Source: Catenulispora pinistramenti
GTDB taxonomy: Bacteria; Actinomycetota; Actinomycetes; Streptomycetales; Catenulisporaceae
DNA length: 64,000 bases
NCBI RefSeq assembly: GCF_018274385.1
Contig: NZ_JAAFYZ010000013.1
Location: 1-64,000 of the forward strand
Direction of reading: 5' to 3'
This document shows positions 54,219 through 62,236 of the stretch, piece after piece; positions within the stretch are counted from its first letter, which is position 1; every line of letters starts with the position of its first letter. The position numbers and the translations under genes are program-made. The notes beneath the pieces were generated by a model, which had not been told where the DNA came from, made no database searches, and saw only the letters and a program-made list of their open reading frames with translations.

Positions 54219-55351
54219 GTCGCCTCCTGGTCGTTTTGCCAGCTGTCCATCTCCATCTGATTGCGGTGGGCGACAAGTTCCGTCATCCCTCGGCAGTCAC
54301 CGAAAACCTTGAAGAAGGTATGCAGCGGACGGACCTCGCAGCCTCGCGCGACTTTAGCGCGATAGGTCTGGGTGCCGAAGCGTAGCTCGTTACAGCCCCG
54401 TATCAGGGCTCGCCGTATGCGTTCATAGTAGAACATGTTGAAGTAGACGAACGCGCCGTTCCTTCTGGATCCGTAGATCGCCGCAGTGGATCCGCCGCCG
54501 GGTTCGGCCACCAGGCCCATGATGCCGACCAGCTCCCGTGTCGCGTCTCTTGCGAAAAGGAACTCCATTCCGGGAAAGAACTCCTGGGTTCGCTCGATTC
54601 TGTTCCGGATGCGACCTCGTACGTTTGTCCAACCGTAGCGCTCCTGGTGGGCGACGATGAGATCCTCGGCCTCGGTGGTCAGATGCTCGATGGCGTCGGA
54701 CGACAGCTCCATGCCCTGTTCGGAAAAGATGCGGATCTCGTGTCGGACGGTACGGCGGCGTTGACGAGGCAGCCGCTCCAGGTACCCGGAAAAGCCATCG
54801 ACACCCTGCAGGCGCAAGAGAGTCTCGCCGGCGAACACTGCCTTGAAGTAATCGGTTTCCGTAAAGGCCGCCTCCAGTTCCGGCCAGCGAGATTCCTCGA
54901 AATTGAAGAAGGCGATTGCCTGCGCGCCGTTCGCGACCGCCTCTGATTCCAGGTGTGAGATCAGGTGGCTGAGGGCGCCTTTCGGCAGGTGGTCCTTCGC
55001 GACGACGCCTGGAAGATGTGCGCTGCCTATTGCGCACACGTATGTCCGGCCGATGCTGTCGCCAAGGTGGGATGCCAGCGTCGATTGCTCCCCTGCGCCC
55101 TTTGCCAGTAGTTGACTGTCCAGCCGAAACGACACATCCGTCTGATTCCGATCGATGATCATGCAGGCGGCCGCTGCCAGGGCTTCGCATCCGTCATCGT
55201 CGACCAGGAAGTGATAGCGGTGAGTGTCGGCGATGCGTCCGTGTTGCGACCGCAGCCACGCAGTCGACATCTGCGCCGGCTTTCCCGCGCTGAGAGTCTT
55301 CCACATCTGTTCGAACTCGCCCGCGAGAGATGGAGTGGTCAGGATTCGCAT
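54215..55351 (-). CDS. GNAT/FemAB-like acyltransferase
   Basis: A 378-aa protein with a duplicated GNAT-like fold. The C-terminal half has FLFARDATRELVGIMGLV, then AIYGSRRNGAFVYFNMFYYERIRRAL and LRFGTQTYRAKV, as in the Acetyltransf_6/peptidogalycan-biosynthesis group that moves acyl or aminoacyl groups to amines. ATG 55351 is chosen because codons upstream lack GC bias, although an in-frame ATG at 55441 overlaps the MFS stop (ATGA). A strong ribosome site serves a 20-codon reading frame overlapping the start. Fifth gene of the operon; it may attach an acyl or amino-acid unit to the product. Confidence 0.72.
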   Translation of the reverse strand: MRILTTPSLAGEFEQMWKTLSAGKPAQMSTAWLRSQHGRIADTHRYHFLVDDDGCEALAAAACMIIDRNQTDVSFRLDSQLLAKGAGEQSTLASHLGDSIGRTYVCAIGSAHLPGVVAKDHLPKGALSHLISHLESEAVANGAQAIAFFNFEESRWPELEAAFTETDYFKAVFAGETLLRLQGVDGFSGYLERLPRQRRRTVRHEIRIFSEQGMELSSDAIEHLTTEAEDLIVAHQERYGWTNVRGRIRNRIERTQEFFPGMEFLFARDATRELVGIMGLVAEPGGGSTAAIYGSRRNGAFVYFNMFYYERIRRALIRGCNELRFGTQTYRAKVARGCEVRPLHTFFKVFGDCRGMTELVAHRNQMEMDSWQNDQEAT

Positions 55352-55401
55352 ATCGGCGACCGGTGGTCGGTGATGGTTGAGTGGCGGGCAACGGTGACCA
55401 T
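55339..55401 (-). CDS. Possible 20-codon leader peptide overlapping the GNAT start
   Basis: ATG 55401 stands nine bases after GAGGAGG, the best ribosome site in the operon. Its 20-codon frame ends TGA at 55339, twelve bases past the GNAT ATG (55351). Translation of the GNAT gene could depend on re-initiation from this leader. Alternatively, one base is missing and the leader is really the N-terminus of the enzyme. Confidence 0.35.
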   Translation of the reverse strand: MVTVARHSTITDHRSPICES

Positions 55402-55437
55402 TCAGTCGGCCTCCTCGAGAGGTACCGCAGTGAGCTG

Positions 55438-56679
55438 TCATTGTGGCTGATCGACAACCGGCAGGGCAGTCGGCGACCTGGCCGGCACAGCGTGGCGTTG
55501 TGCCCAGCCGATGGTGAGCGGCACGGCCAGGCCGGTCAGCAGGAAGAGCGATCCGACCACGTACCAGCCCTGGCGTCCCCCGTTGATGCAGAGTGCGATC
55601 AACAGGCCGGGACCAACGGCATCGGCGAGACTCGAGCCGAGCCCGAACAAGCCGAGATACTGACCGGTCGCGTATTCAGGCGCGAGGGCGAAGGAGACTT
55701 CGAACCCTCCGGCGCAGTGCCACAGCTCGCCGATCGTGTGAACCACGACCGCCGTCATCAGCAGCGCGGCGGCCGTCCATGGAGCCAGTCCCGCAGTCAG
55801 CGAGATCAGCGAGCACGACAGGAGGAACGCTGTGCCCGCCCGCCGGTAGGCCGCGCCACCTGCCGCGGGCGTGTCGACGTTCCGGCTCGCCCGCACCTGG
55901 AACAGGATGATGATGACCGTGTTGACGATCACCGTCCCAGCCGTCAGCCAGTGCGGCGCTGTTGTGAAGGCGAACAGCCACAGCGGGATGGCGACAGTGA
56001 GGACCTTGTACTGGATGGACATGATGCCCTCCAGGACGGTCATCAGGATATAAGGCACATCGCGAAGGGCTACCCATCCCGCAGATCTGCCGTGCGGGAC
56101 GGGGACGGGCTCAGAAGCCGGTAGGAAGAACATGAAGGCCGCGGAGCCGGCGAAAGCGATCACGTTGGCGACGACGAGGAGAGTGTAGGCACTGTGCGTG
56201 CCGACCGTGACGATCCAGCCTGCGAGAAGCGCGCCGAACGACATCCCCAGGTTGGTGACGGACCGAAGATAGGCGCGAAATCTCTGTGGGCTCTCACCTC
56301 CGTGGCCTCTGATGAGCAGGCTGCGTGCGGCGAGCCCGGCGGCTTGCCCGCTGTTGGCCAGGCACACCGTGATGAGGAAGATCCAGAAGCTGTGGGCCAG
56401 AAGGAATCCGGCTGTGGCCGCGGCCCGGATCACGAGGGTGACGACATAGATGTCGCGGCCGCCGTAGCGGTCGGCGAGGCGGCCGCACCCGATCCCGGCG
56501 AACAGCGCGACGACCCCGGCGGCGCCGAGGCCGAAACCGACTTGGGCCGTTGGCAGGTGGGCTGCCTGGGTGAAATACAGGACGCCGGCTGTGAGGTACA
56601 GACCACCGCCGAAGCTGTTGACCAAGTCCGATGCCGCCATCACGCGCTGCGGGCTGGTGTCCGGGATCAGCTGACGCAC
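55438..56679 (-). CDS. MFS transporter
   Basis: A 413-aa major-facilitator protein with about 12 hydrophobic helices. The loop after helix 2 (GRLADRYGGRDIY) is the MFS A-motif, and a long central loop separates the halves. GTG 56679 follows CGGAG and overlaps the oxygenase stop by 13 bp; the longer open frame upstream is non-coding. Fourth gene of the operon. It probably exports the pathway product through the cell membrane, giving self-protection; import is less likely in this context. Confidence 0.87.
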   Translation of the reverse strand: MRQLIPDTSPQRVMAASDLVNSFGGGLYLTAGVLYFTQAAHLPTAQVGFGLGAAGVVALFAGIGCGRLADRYGGRDIYVVTLVIRAAATAGFLLAHSFWIFLITVCLANSGQAAGLAARSLLIRGHGGESPQRFRAYLRSVTNLGMSFGALLAGWIVTVGTHSAYTLLVVANVIAFAGSAAFMFFLPASEPVPVPHGRSAGWVALRDVPYILMTVLEGIMSIQYKVLTVAIPLWLFAFTTAPHWLTAGTVIVNTVIIILFQVRASRNVDTPAAGGAAYRRAGTAFLLSCSLISLTAGLAPWTAAALLMTAVVVHTIGELWHCAGGFEVSFALAPEYATGQYLGLFGLGSSLADAVGPGLLIALCINGGRQGWYVVGSLFLLTGLAVPLTIGWAQRHAVPARSPTALPVVDQPQ

Positions 56680-57806
56680 CGCGAGCCGCTCCGCGTGGTG
56701 CCGGGCGCGCCGATGCCAGTCGCCTCCCGTGGCGGAAGTGGCGGGCTCCCCGCATCGATCCGCTCGGGCAACGTACGTCTCCAGGACGCGGCCAGCCATC
56801 GCTCGTACTCGGGTCCGACCGGGGTGTCCACGACCAGACACAACGGCTCGATGATCCGTCCTGGACCGCCGGCCAGGCCGCCGTGGAGCATGGTGAGGTT
56901 GTGGCCGAACAACAGGTCGCAGTGCTCGCCGGGGGCGAGTACTTCCCAACGGCGCCGGAACCGGTCCCAGGTCAGGCCGGTTGCCATGAGCACCTGATGA
57001 CAGAACAGACGCGCCGCCTCGCCCTCACACTCCCCGCAGGCACAGCGCCGGGTCAGCGGGACGCCGGCGGGATAACGGCGTCGTTCCTCCTTCGTCATCA
57101 CGGCCTCTCCGTGGTGGAAGGACAAGCCGTGCCAGAGCGGCTCCTCCAGACCCAACATCGCCCCGAACGACGGATAAGCACAGCCGTGCTCAGGCTGACG
57201 CTTCAGCGCTCGGCGCAAATTGTCGCCGATCCAGCGTGCCGCAGCGGCCTGACGGTCGTCCCCGATGTCGATGCCACGCCGGTCGAGTACGTCGTCGATG
57301 ACGCCGAGCCAGTCGTAGTACGTGGTGACGCTCAGCCCCTCTCCCACGTCGGAGAGGAAGATGCCCTGATACATCTTGTGGGCGGGAGTGGTGGTGTAGC
57401 CGGAGTCACCGAATTCCCGCCAAGCGGGATCCCAGTCGGGCGCGTCCTGGAGACTCGGTGTCAGATACGAGCAGTGTTGTCCGTCGTGATGGGGCAGCAG
57501 AGTCCGCGTGGAGAAGCCCTCGGGCACGTGCGTCTGCTGCGGCCGGTCGACCTCCAGCCGCATCTGCGCCGGGGCGCCACGGGCGATCAGAGCTGCGCGG
57601 ATTCGTTCGGCCAACGTCGTCGACAGCCTGCGGCTCTCCTCGACGCCCAGCCGTAGTCGGCCGATGCGGAACACCGCGAAGCCGAACCGGTGGATGGCGT
57701 CGACGGATGCGGCGGCCAGGTCGTCCAGCCTCTGCTCGCGTCTGTCCCGCGGCCCGGAGACCAGAGCGGTGCAGTCGAACTGAGCCTGTGCGGGGGTGAA
57801 TTTCAC
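56667..57806 (-). CDS. 2-oxoglutarate/Fe(II) oxygenase-like protein
   Basis: A 379-aa protein resembling the TauD/clavaminate-synthase superfamily. LLPHHDGQHCSYL holds an HxD-type pair (H106 and D108), and MLHGG followed by GPGRIIEP (about 305-314) fits the distal His and the 2-oxoglutarate-binding Arg of the double-stranded beta-helix. An inserted CACGEC cluster (about 254) is unusual and could bind zinc or an extra metal. The GTG start overlaps the ureohydrolase stop (GTGA). It is expected to hydroxylate or desaturate a small molecule, plausibly the guanidino substrate of the neighbouring enzyme. Family assignment is by motif only. Confidence 0.68.
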   Translation of the reverse strand: MKFTPAQAQFDCTALVSGPRDRREQRLDDLAAASVDAIHRFGFAVFRIGRLRLGVEESRRLSTTLAERIRAALIARGAPAQMRLEVDRPQQTHVPEGFSTRTLLPHHDGQHCSYLTPSLQDAPDWDPAWREFGDSGYTTTPAHKMYQGIFLSDVGEGLSVTTYYDWLGVIDDVLDRRGIDIGDDRQAAAARWIGDNLRRALKRQPEHGCAYPSFGAMLGLEEPLWHGLSFHHGEAVMTKEERRRYPAGVPLTRRCACGECEGEAARLFCHQVLMATGLTWDRFRRRWEVLAPGEHCDLLFGHNLTMLHGGLAGGPGRIIEPLCLVVDTPVGPEYERWLAASWRRTLPERIDAGSPPLPPREATGIGAPGTTRSGSRCVS

Positions 57807-58897
57807 TGGTGCTCCAGGGGTCGCTCGGAGGCACTGTCGGACCAGGGCGCCAACTCCGGCGGCGCGCACTCGGTGCGGAAGAGGAACTCGAAGAGCAGGC
57901 GTGCCACGATCTGCGCGGTCGCGCCGGACGGGTCGTAGCGGGGCGCGACCTCCGCCACGTCGAAGGCGCCCACAGGAAGGGCCCGGAGTTCGTCATAGAC
58001 GTCGAGAAGGTGGCCGATGCCGAGTCCGCCCATGGTCACATGACCGGTGCCGGTCGCCGAGGAGCTGTCGATCACATCGATGTCGAGTGAGACGTAGACC
58101 GTGTCGCATCGCGAGCCGAGTTCCTCAATAAGGGGACGAAGCGATGCGGCGGCCCCGTCCCTGATGATCTGGTAGCCCGGCACGGCGTGGAAGCCACGGT
58201 TGATCAGTTCTTGGTACTGGTCGTACTTGGTCACGTCGCCGACACCGACGAAGGCCATGTCCTCCGGGCGCATCTGGGGGATCTCGCTGATCCGGCGGGA
58301 GTTGGAGCCGTGGTATAGCGGCCCGTGCAGCGCGCTCCAGTTGCCGAAGTCGAAGTGATGGTCGATGTTGATGAACCCCACTCGGCCCGCGCCGCGATCG
58401 AGCCGTCCGGCACGGAAGCCGGCGAACGTGGGAAAAGTGCACGAATGATCACCGTTGAGGAAGATCAGACGTGGCGCAGACTGGCTCAGCCGGCGGCTCT
58501 CCGCCGCGACCGCTTGAAAAGTCCGCACGGTGTCCGTCGGATAGACGTGCAGGTCGCCTGCATCTGCGACCTGGGGAGCGCGGTAGCGGAAGGTCTGACC
58601 GGTGCGGGTGTCCAGCATCCGCCACTGGCCCAGACTGGTCAGATAGCTGGAGAAGACCAGGCTTGCCTGGCGGACTGCCCGGGGCCCCTCAGCGGCTCCT
58701 GGCCGCGAGCTGGCGGTGGCGTCGAAAGGAACGCCCGAAACCAGCCAGCCGTCCTCTCCCACGTCCATCCGGCCGGCGGCAAGGGCAGGGGCGCCGAAGA
58801 GCGTCGCGATGCCGGCCCAGCCCGGCAGCGGGTCCTGCTCGAAGTCCTCGGCCTTGACGCTGTTCTGCAGAGTTGCGAAGTCGGGGAGCTCAGCCAT
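57803..58897 (-). CDS. Ureohydrolase (arginase/agmatinase/PAH superfamily)
   Basis: A 364-aa binuclear-manganese hydrolase that should remove urea from a guanidino compound. All six metal ligands are visible: H151 (NGDHS), D179, H181 and D183 (NIDHHFD), D272 and D274 (SLDIDVID). An extra N-terminal region of about 50 residues makes it longer than arginase (about 300) and the clavulanate-pathway proclavaminate amidinohydrolase (about 310). ATG 58897 follows GGAGAGG. It starts one base after the radical SAM stop and overlaps the oxygenase start, so it is firmly coupled in the operon. Its substrate is probably a modified guanidino metabolite rather than arginine, given the company; that is inference. 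Confidence 0.85.
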   Translation of the reverse strand: MAELPDFATLQNSVKAEDFEQDPLPGWAGIATLFGAPALAAGRMDVGEDGWLVSGVPFDATASSRPGAAEGPRAVRQASLVFSSYLTSLGQWRMLDTRTGQTFRYRAPQVADAGDLHVYPTDTVRTFQAVAAESRRLSQSAPRLIFLNGDHSCTFPTFAGFRAGRLDRGAGRVGFINIDHHFDFGNWSALHGPLYHGSNSRRISEIPQMRPEDMAFVGVGDVTKYDQYQELINRGFHAVPGYQIIRDGAAASLRPLIEELGSRCDTVYVSLDIDVIDSSSATGTGHVTMGGLGIGHLLDVYDELRALPVGAFDVAEVAPRYDPSGATAQIVARLLFEFLFRTECAPPELAPWSDSASERPLEHQ

Positions 58898-58898
58898 G

Positions 58899-60239
58899 TC
58901 ACCTCTCCTGAGCAGTGGTCGTGACAGCGGTGATCGGGGCACGGATGATGTCGTGTGCCGTCGCGATCTTTTCTTGGAACGCGTTCCAGCTCGCTTCCGG
59001 AGACAGGTGCTTGGGCCGGTAGACAACCGGCGCGTCCTCCCTCCACTGGGCGTAGTCCCAGTTGAATATGCGCTCACGCAGCCTTGAGAAGTCCGGAGTG
59101 AGCGGATAGGGAACAAAGTTGTAGAGGTTGAACAGCCACAGCGCCGAACTGTTCTCTCGCATCCAATCGACGGTCTCGCCGTGCGCGGCTTCCGTTTCCT
59201 CGTCGAGCCCGCCCATCATGTTGAGCACGACCTTCAAGCCGGCGTCGCTCAACGTGTGAATCCTGGTGGTGTAGTGGTCCAGGCCGCGTGAGAGTTTGTT
59301 GAGTCGTTTGAGCATCTGGGAGTCGGCCGACTCGAAGCCGAGTTCCACGGCGACCACGCCCAGCTCCAGCATGGCCTCGACGATCCAGTCCTTCACCTGC
59401 ATGACGTGTGTCTGCACGATGAACCGGTAACCGGGCCGGTCGCGGAAGACGTCCAACAAGTTGGCGACCGCCTCACGCGACTGGCCGAAAGTCTTGTCAC
59501 CGATATAGAAGAGCCGAGTGTCCGGGAACCGGGCGGTGAGTTCGTCCACTTCCCGCCTGAGGGCGTCCTTCGCCACGAGGGTGAGCTGCTTGCTCCAAGC
59601 GTCGCCGCAGAAAGAGCACTGGTACAGGCATCCGTGGCTCGCATTGAGCCTCAGCAGCGGAACTTGGCCCTTGTAGTCGCCGAGATGGCGGTATTCCGGT
59701 GCCCAGGTGATCTGCTCGGACGCCAGCCCGGGCAGCAGAGGCTTTTCCAGGCCCCCACCCGCTCCGGAGGCGAGTTCCGCGAGTCTGCGGACGAGGGTGG
59801 CGTCGAGTTGGCCGCGGTGTACCGCGTGGACGGCGCCGTCCGGGGCGAGCGGGGCCATATTCCCGCCGAGGACGACACGGCGTCCGGCGTGCTCCAATCG
59901 TTTGGCCACGTCCAGCGCCAGGCGGAAGTTCTGGGCGAGCGGTGACATGAGGACCAGATCGCCGGAGGCCGTCGCCTCCAGCAGCGCTTCGGAGCAAACA
60001 TCCGGCTCCGCCGGCGTCTTTGACAAGTCACAGAAGACGGAGTCGATGCCTGCGGTGTCCACCAGGGCGGTGAGGTGGGCGACCCACAACGGCATCTCCC
60101 ACAACCCGTCGGAAGGGACGAAGTACTCGGGGAGCACCGCCCGGAATCTCCGGTCGTAGTCGTCGTAATAGCTCGACAAGTTCGGGTCCGGGTTATGGCT
60201 GGAGGGAAATGGAAGTTGAACTATGCAGCTCATGGGCAT
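58899..60239 (-). CDS. Radical SAM enzyme with B12-binding-like N-terminal domain
   Basis: A 446-aa radical SAM enzyme, first gene of the operon. The [4Fe-4S] motif is C204xxxC208xxC211 (HGCLYQCSFCGD). Downstream radical-SAM barrel segments (FYIGDKTF, VELGFESAD, NMMGGLDEE) follow. Residues about 50-150 resemble the Rossmann-like cobalamin domain of B12-radical SAM enzymes (GDLVLMSPL, then RRVVLGGN), but lack the DxHxxG cobalt ligand. ATG 60239 follows GAAGGAG. Such enzymes methylate or rearrange unactivated carbon. The reaction here is unknown. Confidence 0.85.
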   Translation of the reverse strand: MPMSCIVQLPFPSSHNPDPNLSSYYDDYDRRFRAVLPEYFVPSDGLWEMPLWVAHLTALVDTAGIDSVFCDLSKTPAEPDVCSEALLEATASGDLVLMSPLAQNFRLALDVAKRLEHAGRRVVLGGNMAPLAPDGAVHAVHRGQLDATLVRRLAELASGAGGGLEKPLLPGLASEQITWAPEYRHLGDYKGQVPLLRLNASHGCLYQCSFCGDAWSKQLTLVAKDALRREVDELTARFPDTRLFYIGDKTFGQSREAVANLLDVFRDRPGYRFIVQTHVMQVKDWIVEAMLELGVVAVELGFESADSQMLKRLNKLSRGLDHYTTRIHTLSDAGLKVVLNMMGGLDEETEAAHGETVDWMRENSSALWLFNLYNFVPYPLTPDFSRLRERIFNWDYAQWREDAPVVYRPKHLSPEASWNAFQEKIATAHDIIRAPITAVTTTAQER

Positions 60240-60504
60240 GGTCGTCTCCTTCGACGATGGCAGGGAATCCTCGAAGTCGAAACCGTCAGCTGGACTCATG
60301 GAAGGGGCCGCACAAAGGCATCCCGCTCGCCGACGGAGAAACAGCCTTACGGGCACGACTAGAGGTCTGCCTGACGGTAAGAGGATTCAATCGACGCGCG
60401 CGGTGGCCTGCGTACCGAGGTCGAGGATGATGCGAAGCGCGGCCACCTCGCGGTGTCGGCGTGGAAGCTCTCTCAGCGCCTGAACGATCCGGTTCAGCCC
60501 TCCC
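60240..60504. other. Promoter region of the six-gene operon
   Basis: No gene is supported. The operon promoter must lie here, reading leftward, but no convincing -35/-10 pair was found. The sequence changes character at about 60,400, where transposase debris begins. Confidence 0.35.
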
Positions 60505-60602
60505 CAGGCCTACCTGGTGTGGATCCGCCGAGGCTTCGCCTTCGCCGAATTCGGCACGCGCTTCGGCGTCTATAAGGCTACGGACATCTCTCGCGGGAAT
60601 GC
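60505..60602 (+). pseudogene. Transposase N-terminal scrap
   Basis: The plus strand reads YLVWIRRGFAFAEFGTRFGVYKATD, like the helix-turn-helix entry of IS5-type transposases (WIRxGETFAxLGxxFGV..). Only about 30 codons remain, in a lower-quality context. Nothing else is supported up to 60,749. Confidence 0.4.
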
Positions 60603-60749
60603 GGTCCGGAAAGGCTCAGTACTCGGGCGGGTCGAACGAGGTCACCATCAAAGGGCTCGATGCCGCATGCCTTGCCGTGCGCGGAGATCGCGCTGGTCGT
60701 AGCCATCGGACTGGTCCCTTCATGACGACGGTCAACGAATATGGCTGAC

Positions 60750-61420
60750 CTATCCCGGAAAAACCCCTCTCGCGGAACCGATCCGCAGCGCACCCGCCTC
60801 AGGGCACGGGTCTCCAACGAGGACAAGAGGCTGGATCAAGCTCCCCTCATCGTCCAACCCACCGGGGTGAGCCGGCATCACCCGATTAGGGTGATAAATG
60901 CCTATGACTCCACCTGGCACGCCGGCCACTGTCCGCGTCAGGGTTCGCCGCCCGAGCTCCCCGCTCTGAGACCCATGCAGGTAGCGCACTTTGCCCGCCA
61001 CGTATCGCACCATGACGCGACCCGGCCACTCGTCGAGCGATCCATCCCCAACGAGCATCGGAATCTCAGGGGCAGGAAAGGCGGCGCAGGCCCGCGTCGC
61101 CGCGATCATCGTCGGATCGACCAGAACGACCAGGCCGTCCCGTGAAGTCTCGATCGTTTCGACGACTAGAGACACCCCGTAGTGCGCGAACGCCGGCGCC
61201 ATACACGCCAGCCACCCCTGGACGAACTCCTCGGCCAAATCCCCGCCGTCCGCACCGAACGCGATCCGATTGAAGGGAGCGGCAACGTCGTCCAGTCGGC
61301 AACTCGCCACCGAAGCCTCGAACACGGCCGGGTCCGGCCCCTCCGGTGGCAGGTCGCCCTCGTCCAGGACTACGACGTCGTAGGCGTCATGAACATTGTG
61401 AATGGAGTCCAGCAGTGAAA
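60750..61420 (-). CDS. Hypothetical protein, 5' end uncertain
   Basis: About 220 codons with convincing protein composition: YDVVVLDEGDLPPEGPDP, then RIAFGADGGDLAEEFVQGWLA, then GVSLVVETIETSRDGLVVLVDP and RVMVRYVAGKVRYLHG. No known motif or signal was seen. No start codon with ribosome site can be found near 61,420. The frame stays open further upstream through a terminator and into a protease fragment, so it is probably a gene with its 5' end lost. Function unknown. Confidence 0.5.
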
Positions 61421-61607
61421 AAGAAGGCGGCGGCTGTCGCCGTCGTCGCGGCGTATTCGTCTGGAGCCATCGGGAACGAACGTATCCGAATTCATTCCCG
61501 GACGGTCCGAAGTGCTCATCGCGCACCAGAGTGCCGACGCGTGCAAGACCTACATCACGAGCTCCGTCCCGCCAAGGACTAAATGACCCGCATCGCGACA
61601 GCCAGAC

Positions 61608-61635
61608 GGGGCCGGCACCCCAAGGTGCCGGCCCC
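61608..61635 (-). terminator. Hairpin after the protease fragment
   Basis: GGGGCCGGCACC pairs perfectly with its complement around loop CCAA. It lies just 3' of the sedolisin-like fragment on the minus strand, the expected place for its original terminator. Confidence 0.75.
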
Positions 61636-61803
61636 GTACCGGTCGGACCGCCGTAGCCCGTCACGACGTTGCATTGGTAGTCACCGCCGCGGGCCATGAA
61701 GATCCCGTAGTTTCCGTCCACCATGTCGTTCAGTCCGGCCTGGGTGGTCGGAGTCTCGAACGGCGAGGCGTTGCCGTACTTCGCGGGGTTGCCGGCAAAA
61801 TCG
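61620..61803 (-). pseudogene. C-terminal fragment of a sedolisin-like (S53) serine protease
   Basis: About 60 codons read IDFAGNPAKYGNASPF, then NDMVDGNYG, then YQCNVVTGYGGPTGTG. The order ND.....G, C, GYxGPTGxG is the calcium-binding C-terminus of secreted sedolisins (S53), where relatives read GWDGPTGLGTPNG. The catalytic domain is missing. It sits near the right island end. Confidence 0.6.
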
Positions 61804-61808
61804 ATCAC

Positions 61809-61980
61809 GCTGGCGAGGAACGGTCAATGGGGGTTAGCCGCACGGCGGAGAAACGCCAGTTCAGCGACCTGCAGTCGCGGACCGCGTTGCTGCCGAAGCC
61901 GTGCATGGCGTTCGCTGCCGTGCGTTGAGCGCGTACTACGGGCTACTTCCGGCCCCTAACTGGCCCCCAAAACGTATCAA
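61809..61980. other. Right island edge: possible integrase-tail vestige, no gene
   Basis: At 61960-61970 the plus strand reads TGPQ after PL, echoing the PANGPQ tail of the integrase remnant at 17.6 kb, in the matching place next to the att repeat. Too short to prove. No gene is supported. Confidence 0.3.
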
Positions 61981-62012
61981 GGGCCTCAATCCGATCCCTC
62001 GGATTGAGGCCC
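61981..62012. terminator. Hairpin 3' of tRNA-Pro
   Basis: GGGCCTCAATCCGA pairs perfectly with its complement around loop TCCC. It lies 18 bp beyond the tRNA 3' end and probably ends its transcript. Confidence 0.8.
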
Positions 62013-62029
62013 TGACCTGCGACGTTACC

Positions 62030-62069
62030 GTCGGGCTGACAGGATTTGAACCTGCGACCCCCTGACCCC
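62030..62069 (-). repeat. Right attachment-site copy inside tRNA-Pro
   Basis: Exact 40-bp direct repeat of 17686-17725. It covers the tRNA from the anticodon loop to the 3' end, so insertion at this site rebuilt an intact tRNA gene. Confidence 0.8.
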
Positions 62070-62104
62070 CAGTCAGGTGCGCTACCAAGCTGCGCTACAG
62101 CCCG
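62031..62104 (-). tRNA. tRNA-Pro (anticodon GGG)
   Basis: The minus strand folds as a cloverleaf: acceptor CGGGCTG with CAGCCCG and discriminator A; D arm GCGC..GCGC with loop AGCTTGGTA; anticodon stem CCTGA/TCAGG with loop CTGGGGG, giving GGG; T arm GCAGG-TTCAAAT-CCTGT. The 3' CCA is not encoded. It reads proline codons CCC and CCU and is the integration target of the island. Confidence 0.95.
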
Positions 62105-62236
62105 CCGCCCGCATCTGCGGGCAGGAAGACCATACCGCACCCGGGGCCTGTGAATCACATCGGTTAGCGTCCCCCGGGGTGGCGCGTCGTCCTGCTTTCC
62201 GCGGGCTCGCTTTCTGCGGCGTCGGTTCCCGTGGTC

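Noticed and set aside
55438-56949. Longer MFS protein of 503 residues
   Set aside because: The first 90 codons overlap the oxygenase gene and encode Arg/Pro/His-rich sequence; GTG 56679 with a ribosome site is the better start.
53304-60239. Reading the six-gene operon as a clavulanate-type cluster
   Set aside because: It lacks carboxyethylarginine synthase and beta-lactam synthetase genes; only the pairing of a ureohydrolase with a 2OG oxygenase is shared.
61414-61582. Small plus-strand frame beginning KKKAAAVAVVAAYSSGA, like a signal peptide
   Set aside because: The remainder is arginine/histidine-rich with poor codon bias, so the gene is not supported.
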